Below are positions 26,718-33,274 of a stretch of 64,000 nt of DNA, piece by piece. Below the pieces are notes generated by a model, which was given only the letters and a program-made list of their open reading frames with translations, was not told the DNA's origin and made no database searches. Each line of letters begins with the position of its first letter. The first letter of the stretch is position 1. The stretch covers positions 248,001 through 312,000 of the forward strand of contig NZ_JAGIAW010000003.1 in NCBI RefSeq assembly GCF_017744655.1. Reading direction: 5' to 3'. Position numbers and translations under genes: made by a program. The DNA is from Devosia sp. GTDB lineage: Bacteria > Pseudomonadota > Alphaproteobacteria > Rhizobiales > Devosiaceae.

Positions 26718-27535
26718 GCCTCGATATGAGCCCGGCGGCGCTGACCCGCGCCACCCCGCGCCTGATGCGGGCCGAACCGCTCCTCACCATGCGCGATATT
26801 TCCAAGACTTATGGTGACGTCCGCGCCCTACGCCATGTCGATGCCACGGTCTATCCTGGCGAAGTCATGGGCATTGTCGGAGAAAGCGGCTCGGGAAAAT
26901 CGACGCTGCTGCGGATGATGAATCTCGAAGACACGCCCGATAGCGGCGATTACACGCTGCGCCTCCCCAACCGCGACGACGGCAATCTCTTCGACCTGAC
27001 GCGCTACGAGCGCCGCATGCTCTGCGCCAGGCATATCGGCATCGTTTACCAGAACCCGCATCTGGGTCTTCTTATGCGGCACTCTTCGAGCGGCAATGTC
27101 GCCGAGCGGCTGCTTATCGCCGGCGAACGCAGTTTTGATGTGCTCCGCACAAAGGCGCGCGAAGCGCTCGATGCTTCGGAATTCCCGCTCTCGCGCATGG
27201 ATGCCCGCCCGATTGAACTGTCCGGCGGCATGCAGCAGCGCGTGCAATTGGCCAAGGCCATCGCACTCGAACCCGCCCTGTTGCTGCTCGATGAGCCGAC
27301 CACCGGCCTCGACGTCTCGGTGCAGGCTCTGGTGCTCGATACGCTAAAGCGCCTGCAGCGCGACCGGAAAATCACCATGGTGCTGGTCAGCCACGATCTC
27401 GGAGTTATCCGCACCATGGCCGACCGTGTCATGGTCATGCGCCATGGCGAAGTGGTGGAAGAGGGTCTTGCCGATCAGGTGTTCCAGGATCCGCAGCACT
27501 CCTATACCCAGCAACTCGTGCACGCAAAGCTCTGA
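26714..27535 (+). CDS. phnK: PhnK, ABC-type ATPase of the C-P lyase system
   Basis: A 273-residue ABC ATPase: Walker A GESGSGKST near residue 57, signature LSGGMQQRVQLAKAI near 161, Walker B LLLLDEPTTGLD near 182, H-loop VLVSHD near 221. The ARHIGIVYQNPHLGLLMRHSSSGNVAERLL insert is typical of PhnK. It binds the PhnGHIJ core and is needed for phosphonate breakdown; it is not part of the importer. It overlaps phnJ by four bases (ATGA) and precedes phnL by nine bases. Confidence 0.95.
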   Translation: MSLDMSPAALTRATPRLMRAEPLLTMRDISKTYGDVRALRHVDATVYPGEVMGIVGESGSGKSTLLRMMNLEDTPDSGDYTLRLPNRDDGNLFDLTRYERRMLCARHIGIVYQNPHLGLLMRHSSSGNVAERLLIAGERSFDVLRTKAREALDASEFPLSRMDARPIELSGGMQQRVQLAKAIALEPALLLLDEPTTGLDVSVQALVLDTLKRLQRDRKITMVLVSHDLGVIRTMADRVMVMRHGEVVEEGLADQVFQDPQHSYTQQLVHAKL

Positions 27536-27544
27536 GGCGATCCC

Positions 27545-28276
27545 ATGAACTCCACTCCTCTCTTGCGTGTCGACGGGCTCACAAAAACCTTCCGCATGTA
27601 TCACCTCGACAGCATGCTGCATGCCTTTGAAGGGGTCAGCTTCGACCTCCATGAAGGCGAATTCCTGCTGCTGCGCGGACACAATGGCGCCGGCAAGTCG
27701 ACGCTGCTGCGCACCATCTGGCGCTCCTATCTGCCGGTTGGCGGCCACGTCTGGTACCGCTCCAATCACGGCGAGATCGACCTCGCCAATGCCGCCGATG
27801 TCGACATCGCGCTGCTCCGCCGCGAGGAGATCGGTTTTGTCACCCAGTTCCTCAATGCCCGTCCCCGAGTTGCGGCGCAGGATATCGTCGCCGAGCCTTT
27901 GCTGCTCGCCGGCACCTCGCAGGCCGAAGCGCTGGAACAGGCCCGGCACTGGCTCGACCAGTTCGGCGTCCGTCCCGAACTCTGGCGCGCCTATCCCTCG
28001 ACCTTTTCGGGTGGCGAGCAGCAGAAGGTCAACCTCGCCCGCGCGCTGATCCTGCCGCAAAAATTGCTGCTGCTGGACGAGCCGACGGCCTCGCTCGACG
28101 TTGGCGCCCGCGCAGCGCTCGTGCGACGTCTCTCGGATTTGAAGGGGCAGGGCGTCGCCATCATCGGCGTGTTCCATCACCCCGGCGACGTTGCTCAACT
28201 GATCACCCGTGAAATCAATCTCAATACCCGTGTCGTTGCCGACCAGAGCGAGGAAGAAGACAATGTGGCTCTCTAA
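27545..28276 (+). CDS. phnL: PhnL, ABC-type ATPase of the C-P lyase system
   Basis: A 243-residue ABC ATPase. Walker A is GHNGAGKST near residue 44, the signature FSGGEQQKVNLARAL near 155, Walker B LLLLDEPTASLD near 178 and the H-loop VFHHPGD near 210. The N-terminal FRMYHLDSMLHAFEGVSFDL is typical of PhnL. It works with PhnGHI in forming the ribose-phosphonate intermediate and docks with PhnK on the core complex. GAGG precedes the ATG. It overlaps phnM by 14 bases. Confidence 0.95.
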   Translation: MNSTPLLRVDGLTKTFRMYHLDSMLHAFEGVSFDLHEGEFLLLRGHNGAGKSTLLRTIWRSYLPVGGHVWYRSNHGEIDLANAADVDIALLRREEIGFVTQFLNARPRVAAQDIVAEPLLLAGTSQAEALEQARHWLDQFGVRPELWRAYPSTFSGGEQQKVNLARALILPQKLLLLDEPTASLDVGARAALVRRLSDLKGQGVAIIGVFHHPGDVAQLITREINLNTRVVADQSEEEDNVAL

Positions 28277-29462
28277 TTTCCGTATCGTCCTCGCCGACCG
28301 CGTCATCGAAAGCGGCGCCGTCAAAATCGAAGACGGCGTCATTGCCGAGATCAGCGAAGTGCCCGTCGCCAATGCCGATGTGGACGGCCAAGGTCTCCTC
28401 CTGATGCCGGGCATGATCGACATGCATGGCGACATGATCGAGCGCGAAATCGAGCCGCGTCCCGGTGTGCGCATGCCGATGGAAATGGGCCTCCGCGATC
28501 TCGACATGAAGCTCGCGACCTCTGGCATCACCACGGCCTATGCCTCGCTCTCCTTCGCGCCGGGCTCCACCTATGGCCATATGCGCTCCTATGATTTCAC
28601 CAGCGAAATGATCCGCGCCGTCGTCGCCGCGCGGCCGAACTTGCTCATCGATCATCGCGTGCATGCCCGTTTCGAGGTGACTTTTCCCGCCGCGCTGTCG
28701 GTCGTGAAGGAACTCGTCGGCGAAGGCTCGGTCGATCTCGTTTCGCTTTGCGATCACACGCCGGGGCAGGGGCAGTATCGCAATCTCGAATTGCAAGCTG
28801 CCAACATCTCCAAGAACAAGGGCATTTCGCTCGAAGCTGCGGCCGAACAGTTGCAGCAGCGCATTCGTGACCGCCAGGAAACGGCCGGCGACATGACCGC
28901 AACCCTCCGCGCCATCACTCACTATTGCGCGCTGCATGGTGTGCCGGTCGCGAGCCACGATGACGACACGGTCGAAAAAGTCGAGCTGATGGATTCCCTC
29001 GGCGCCAACATCTCCGAATTCCCCGTTACCCTTGAGGCGGCAAAAGAAGCCAATCGCCGCGGCATGCTCAATGCCATGGGTGCGCCGAACGCTCTCCGCG
29101 GCCAGTCCTATTCCGGCAATCTCTCGGCCCGTGAAGCCCATGAAGCCGGCGTGCTCGATCTTCTTGCCGCCGACTATCACCCCTCGGCCATGCTGCCGGC
29201 GGTGCTGGTTCTCGGCAAGACAGATCCCAACGGCCTGCCGGGCGCGGCCAAGCTCACTTCGCTCAATCCCGCCCGGGCGCTCGGCCTCGAAGATCGCGGC
29301 GAAATCCGCACTGGTCTGCGCGCCGATCTCCTTATTGCCAGCGATACCGGTGTCGGTCGCGTCCATGCGACCCTCTCACGCGGCCGCTTCGTCCATTCGG
29401 ATGGCGCGCTCGCCCTTTCGCGCCTTTCAACACGTCACGAGACAGTCATTCGAATGAGTTAA
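28263..29462 (+). CDS. phnM: PhnM, ribose 1-methylphosphonate 5-triphosphate diphosphatase
   Basis: A 399-residue amidohydrolase-fold enzyme from ATG 28263 (MWLSNFRIVLADRVIESG). It has MLPGMIDMHGDMIEREIEPRPGVRMP near residue 43 with metal histidine and aspartate, then SHDDDTVEK near 230 and AADYHPSAMLPAVL near 300. PhnM removes pyrophosphate from the product of PhnGHIL before C-P bond cleavage. Its last codons contain PHO-like repeats and a copy of the PhnF palindrome that belong to the phnC promoter. Confidence 0.94.
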   Translation: MWLSNFRIVLADRVIESGAVKIEDGVIAEISEVPVANADVDGQGLLLMPGMIDMHGDMIEREIEPRPGVRMPMEMGLRDLDMKLATSGITTAYASLSFAPGSTYGHMRSYDFTSEMIRAVVAARPNLLIDHRVHARFEVTFPAALSVVKELVGEGSVDLVSLCDHTPGQGQYRNLELQAANISKNKGISLEAAAEQLQQRIRDRQETAGDMTATLRAITHYCALHGVPVASHDDDTVEKVELMDSLGANISEFPVTLEAAKEANRRGMLNAMGAPNALRGQSYSGNLSAREAHEAGVLDLLAADYHPSAMLPAVLVLGKTDPNGLPGAAKLTSLNPARALGLEDRGEIRTGLRADLLIASDTGVGRVHATLSRGRFVHSDGALALSRLSTRHETVIRMS

Positions 29463-29489
29463 TCGTGTCATTGAGACGCGTTAGCGTCT
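29432..29489 (+). promoter_or_regulatory. Second PHO-box-like/PhnF control region, upstream of phnC
   Basis: GTCAC (29434), GTCAT (29445) and GTCAT (29467) fall in registers of 11 and 22 bases, as in PHO boxes. Matched heptamers are ACGTCAC, CAGTCAT and GTGTCAT. The TCATTCGAATGA core seen before phnF is repeated exactly at 29446-29457. A small hairpin AGACGC-GTTA-GCGTCT follows at 29474-29489. The block begins within phnM and ends 72 bases before phnC, so it probably gives the transporter genes their own regulated promoter (inference). Confidence 0.5.
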
Positions 29490-29561
29490 GAGCATAGAGC
29501 AAGGGGTTGAGGCCAATTTCACCGTGCCGGTGAAATGGCTGGAAACACGGCAGGGTGCATC

Positions 29562-30377
29562 ATGCTGGAACTGAAAAAAGTCACCAAGACTTTTGGCGAC
29601 ACGATCGCCGTCAACAACGTGTCGCTTACCTTCGCCCCGGGCCAGATGGTCGGCATTATCGGCCGGTCCGGCGCCGGCAAGTCGACCCTCCTCCGTCTCA
29701 TCAATCGCCTTGCAGGCGTCAGCGAAGGTCGCATCAGTTTTGGCGACACCGATGTCGGCGCCCTCGAAGGCAAGGCCTTGCGGGCCTGGCGGGCCCGCTG
29801 CGCCATGATCTTTCAGCAGTTTAATCTGGTGAACCGTCTCGACGTGCTCACCAATGTCATGATCGGCCGCATCGGCACCGCGGCGACGCTGCCGGTCATG
29901 CTCAAGCGCTTTCCAGCCGAAGACCGGGCCAATGCCGCCATGGCGCTCGATCGGCTGGACCTTTTATCCCAGGCGTTGCAGCGCGCCGATACGCTTTCGG
30001 GCGGTCAGCAGCAGCGCGTCGCCATTGCCCGCGCCCTGATGCAGAAGCCGAGCCTCATCCTTGCCGACGAGCCGATCGCCTCGCTCGACCCGCGCAATGC
30101 AAGGCTGGTGATGGATGCGCTGCGCACCATCAATCGCCAGGATAAGATTACCGTCATCACCAATCTCCATACGCTCGATGCGGCCCGCGCCTATTGCGAT
30201 CGCATCGTGGGCATGGCCCATGGCCACGTCGTCTTCGACGGCACGCCGAGCCAGCTCACCTCTTCCGTGATCCAGGAGATTTATGGTGACGATACCGAAA
30301 CAGCCGTGGACGAAAACCTGACTTCGACCATGGCTGGAACCAGTCCCGCAGGACGACAGATGGAGGCGGCTCACTAG
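29562..30377 (+). CDS. phnC: PhnC, phosphonate ABC importer ATPase
   Basis: A 271-residue ATPase from ATG 29562 ([13 protein letters not shown]), chosen because family members begin here; an ATG nine codons earlier is open too. Walker A is GRSGAGKST near residue 36, the signature [15 protein letters not shown] near 146, Walker [13 protein letters not shown] near 166. The inserted [22 protein letters not shown] is typical of PhnC. It powers uptake of phosphonates with PhnD and the two PhnE permeases that follow. Confidence 0.94.
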   Translation: MLELKKVTKTFGDTIAVNNVSLTFAPGQMVGIIGRSGAGKSTLLRLINRLAGVSEGRISFGDTDVGALEGKALRAWRARCAMIFQQFNLVNRLDVLTNVMIGRIGTAATLPVMLKRFPAEDRANAAMALDRLDLLSQALQRADTLSGGQQQRVAIARALMQKPSLILADEPIASLDPRNARLVMDALRTINRQDKITVITNLHTLDAARAYCDRIVGMAHGHVVFDGTPSQLTSSVIQEIYGDDTETAVDENLTSTMAGTSPAGRQMEAAH

Positions 30378-30410
30378 AGCCCCTTCCTTTCCCAACCCGG
30401 AGTTTCACCA

Positions 30411-31331
30411 ATGCTCACCTTGACGCGTCGCGGCCTTGCGGCTGCGCTGGTTTCGCTCGCCCTCGTTTCCCCGGTCCTCGCGCAGGACTGGCGCTCGGAA
30501 TATCCCGAGCTGACCATCGGCATTTCCTCGGGCGAAAACGAAACCGATGCCATCGCCCGCAACCAGCCCTATGCCGACTATCTCAGCCGCGAGCTGGGCG
30601 TGCCGGTCAAAATGATCCGCGGCACCGACTATGCTGCCGTCATCGAAGCCATGCGTGCCGGCCACGTGCAGATCGCTTCGGTTGGCCCCGCCGCCTATGC
30701 GCTGGCCCGCAAGGTCATGGGCGAAGACATTGCCCCGGTCGCTGTCACGCTCGATAACGAAGGCAATCTCGGCTATTATTCGGTCATCGCCGTCCGCGCC
30801 GACAGCCCCTACCAGACCCTCGAGGACATCAAGGGCAAGTCCTTCGCCTTTGCCGATCCGAACTCGACCTCGGGCTATGCCGTCCCCTCCTACTATCTCT
30901 CGACTGAGCTCAACACCTCGGCCGACGAGTATTTCAGTGAAGTCGCCTTCTCCGGCGGCCACGAGCAGAGCGTCATGGCTCTCGTCAACGGCACGTTCGA
31001 AGCCGTCGCCACCCATTGGCGCAATGAAGAATCGGGCAATATCCAGACCATGGAAAAGAAGGGTCTGATCCCGGCCGGTTCGACCCGCATCATCTGGACC
31101 TCGCCCGTCATCCCGAACACCCCGGTGATGATCAACACCACGCTCCCCCAGGAGCTCCAGGACGAGTTCAAGGCTGCCCTGATGGCTTTCCCGGAAAAGG
31201 ATCCGGAAGGCTTTGCAACCTATAGCAACGGCACGTCGAGCGGCTATGTCGAAGCCAAGCACGAAGACTATCTCGACGTCGTCGCCATCACCGAATTCAA
31301 TGCCGAACAGCGCCGCAAGAACGGCAACTGA
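30411..31331 (+). CDS. phnD: PhnD, phosphonate-binding periplasmic protein
   Basis: A 306-residue binding protein with a Sec signal (RRGLAAALVSLALVSPVLAQ). Mature motifs are LTIGISSGENETDAIARNQPYADYLS, GTDYAAVIEAMRAGHVQIASVGPAAYALA and FAFADPNSTSGYAVPSYYL, typical of the PhnD/PBP3 cluster; the S-T-S segment and nearby tyrosine bind the phosphonate group in the known structure. GGAG precedes the ATG. A strong GC hairpin with a T-run follows the stop. Confidence 0.95.
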   Translation: MLTLTRRGLAAALVSLALVSPVLAQDWRSEYPELTIGISSGENETDAIARNQPYADYLSRELGVPVKMIRGTDYAAVIEAMRAGHVQIASVGPAAYALARKVMGEDIAPVAVTLDNEGNLGYYSVIAVRADSPYQTLEDIKGKSFAFADPNSTSGYAVPSYYLSTELNTSADEYFSEVAFSGGHEQSVMALVNGTFEAVATHWRNEESGNIQTMEKKGLIPAGSTRIIWTSPVIPNTPVMINTTLPQELQDEFKAALMAFPEKDPEGFATYSNGTSSGYVEAKHEDYLDVVAITEFNAEQRRKNGN

Positions 31332-31344
31332 TCTCCTGTCCCCT

Positions 31345-31376
31345 GGCCGGCGTGCATCCCGTGCGCCGGCCTTTTT
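31345..31376 (+). terminator. Intra-operon terminator after phnD
   Basis: GGCCGGCG (31345-31352) pairs with CGCCGGCC (31364-31371) around an 11-base loop and is followed by TTTTT. This is a good intrinsic terminator shape, lying between phnD and phnE. Likely partial readthrough keeps the binding protein more abundant than the permeases. Confidence 0.75.
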
Positions 31377-31393
31377 CATTTGCGAGGGCCTCC

Positions 31394-32305
31394 GTGTCCA
31401 CTTTGACCCCCACCAATGGCAGGCTGTCATCGACGACGCGGGAGGAGCGCCTCCTCTCGTTCGAAGGTCGCTATCGCCAGCAGCAGTTCACTCGCCGCAA
31501 CTGGACGCTTCTCTATGGCGCTCTGTTCCTCGCCGCGCTTGTCGGCTCCATCAGCGTCAGCGATTTCAGCATTCCCGGCCTCATAAAGGGCCTGCCCATG
31601 GCCTGGAATTATATCGCCGGCACCCTGCCGAAGCTGACGCTGGAAAATCTCTGGGGCGATCTCGGCGAATGGTATTGGGGCCTGCGCTTCTGGCTGCGGC
31701 TGCTCGTCGAAACCATTCTCATGGGTTTTGTCGGCACGGTTCTCGGCGGTATTCTGGCTCTCCTGCTCTGCTTTCCGGCCTCGCGAAACCTCGTTGAAAA
31801 TACCGGCATCTACTTTGCCGCGCGTCGCGCGCTCGAATTCTGCCGCACCGTTCCTGAACTGGTCTTTGCGCTGATCTTCGTTTTTGCCTTCGGCCTCGGA
31901 CCCTTTGCCGGCGTCTTGGCCATTGCCGTCCATACCGCCGGTTCGCTTGGAAAGCTCTTTGCCGAGGTCAATGAAAACGCCGATCCGCGCCCCATCGAAG
32001 GCGTGCGCGCCTCGGGCGGCAATTGGCCGATGATCATGCGTCTCGGCGTCGTGCCGCAGGCGCTGCCTAATTATGCGAGCTACCTGCTGCTGCGCTTCGA
32101 AATCAATGTGCGCGGGGCGTCCGCGCTCGGTCTCGTCGGGGCCGGCGGCATTGGCGAGGATCTTTACGTCGCCATCCGCCAGTTCGAATATACCGACATC
32201 TCCGCCATCCTGCTGCTGTTGATCCTGACCACGTCAGTGATCGACATCATCTGCGAAACCATCCGCCATCGCCTGATCGGCAACGACCTCACGCAGGGTG
32301 CATGA
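31394..32305 (+). CDS. phnE: PhnE, phosphonate ABC permease (first copy)
   Basis: Read from GTG 31394 (303 residues), preceded by GAGGGCC; an upstream ATG at 31352 lies inside the terminator hairpin and is rejected. A hydrophilic N-terminal 50 residues is followed by about six helices. The permease EAA loop appears as EVNENADPRPIEGVRASGGNWPMIMRLGVVP near residue 195, the site that contacts PhnC. It pairs with the second PhnE as a heterodimer, common in alphaproteobacteria. Confidence 0.93.
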   Translation: MSTLTPTNGRLSSTTREERLLSFEGRYRQQQFTRRNWTLLYGALFLAALVGSISVSDFSIPGLIKGLPMAWNYIAGTLPKLTLENLWGDLGEWYWGLRFWLRLLVETILMGFVGTVLGGILALLLCFPASRNLVENTGIYFAARRALEFCRTVPELVFALIFVFAFGLGPFAGVLAIAVHTAGSLGKLFAEVNENADPRPIEGVRASGGNWPMIMRLGVVPQALPNYASYLLLRFEINVRGASALGLVGAGGIGEDLYVAIRQFEYTDISAILLLLILTTSVIDIICETIRHRLIGNDLTQGA

Positions 32306-32308
32306 CCC

Positions 32309-33139
32309 ATGAACACCGCTCAGCACGCCGATATTGCCCGTCTTCGCCGCACCAATCCCGAAATTTTCAATCGCCCGCTGCCGCAGCGTCTGCGCGATTG
32401 GGGCATATGGGTCGCGTTTATCGCCGTCCTCGGCTTCGGGCTCTGGTGGATCGATGCCTCGCCCATGCGCATTTTCAACGGGCTCGGCAAGCTCGGCATG
32501 CTGGTCGGCCTGATGATCCCGCCCTGGCCCGGCGATGGTCTGCCGGACTATCTGCTGGCCATGCTCGAAACGCTCGCCATGGCCTTTCTCGGCACGGTCA
32601 TTGCCGCCGTGCTGGCGGTTCCGCTCGGCTTCATGGGTGCCAAGAACATCATTCCCAACTGGGCCTTTCATTTCGGCATCAGGCGCTTCTTCGACGCGTT
32701 CCGCGGTATCGATGGCCTCGTCTGGGCCTTGATCTTCGTCTCCGCTGTCGGCCTTGGTCCCTTTGCCGGCGTACTCGCCATTGCCGTTGGTGACGTCATG
32801 GTCCTCGGAAAGCTCTTTGCCGAGGCCATCGAGAATGTCGACAAAAAGCCCGTCGATGGCGTGCGCGCCTCAGGCGGGGGGCGCCTGCACGTCATGCGGC
32901 TCGGCGTCTTCCCGCAGGTCTTTCCGGTGATGATGAGCCACGTGCTCTATTTCTTCGAATCCAATGTGCGTTCTGCGACCATTCTCGGTATTGTCGGGGC
33001 AGGGGGCATCGGTCTGCAGCTTTCCGATCGCATCCGCATCAACAATTGGCAGGCAGCCGCCTTCATCATCCTCCTGATCCTCGTCACGGTGTCGATCATC
33101 GATGCGATATCCCGTCGCATCCGCGCCAAATTGACCTGA
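32309..33139 (+). CDS. phnE: PhnE, phosphonate ABC permease (second copy)
   Basis: A 276-residue membrane protein with five to six helices and the EAA loop EAIENVDKKPVDGVRASGGGRLHVMRLGVFPQV near residue 172. It is clearly homologous to the first PhnE (shared VLAIAV...LGKLFAEAxEN) but distinct in its N-terminus. The start is three bases after the previous stop. It is the last phosphonate gene in the run; a short hairpin lies just beyond its stop. Confidence 0.93.
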   Translation: MNTAQHADIARLRRTNPEIFNRPLPQRLRDWGIWVAFIAVLGFGLWWIDASPMRIFNGLGKLGMLVGLMIPPWPGDGLPDYLLAMLETLAMAFLGTVIAAVLAVPLGFMGAKNIIPNWAFHFGIRRFFDAFRGIDGLVWALIFVSAVGLGPFAGVLAIAVGDVMVLGKLFAEAIENVDKKPVDGVRASGGGRLHVMRLGVFPQVFPVMMSHVLYFFESNVRSATILGIVGAGGIGLQLSDRIRINNWQAAAFIILLILVTVSIIDAISRRIRAKLT

Positions 33140-33142
33140 AGA

Positions 33143-33163
33143 GGGCAGAACTTCTGCCCCTTT
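33143..33163 (+). terminator. Terminator-like hairpin after the phosphonate operon
   Basis: GGGCAGA-ACT-TCTGCCC is a perfect 7-bp stem followed by CTTTG, starting four bases after the second phnE stop. The T-run is short, so efficiency is uncertain. Confidence 0.5.
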
Positions 33164-33274
33164 GCGGACTATGAATTTCATGTGACGGCAAGAGCATGCA
33201 AGTTAAGTCCAAAGTGGTCTTCTCAGGAGGCGTGAGCATCCCTATACCTTGGCAATAGATTCGAGCCCGAGGAT

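Noticed and set aside
33232..33258. GTG-started eight-codon frame after AGGAGG, before mrpA
   Set aside because: The AGGAGG is too close to the GTG, and nothing in the peptide suggests a regulatory leader. The AGGAGG could still matter for mrpA, but it is 40 bases away.
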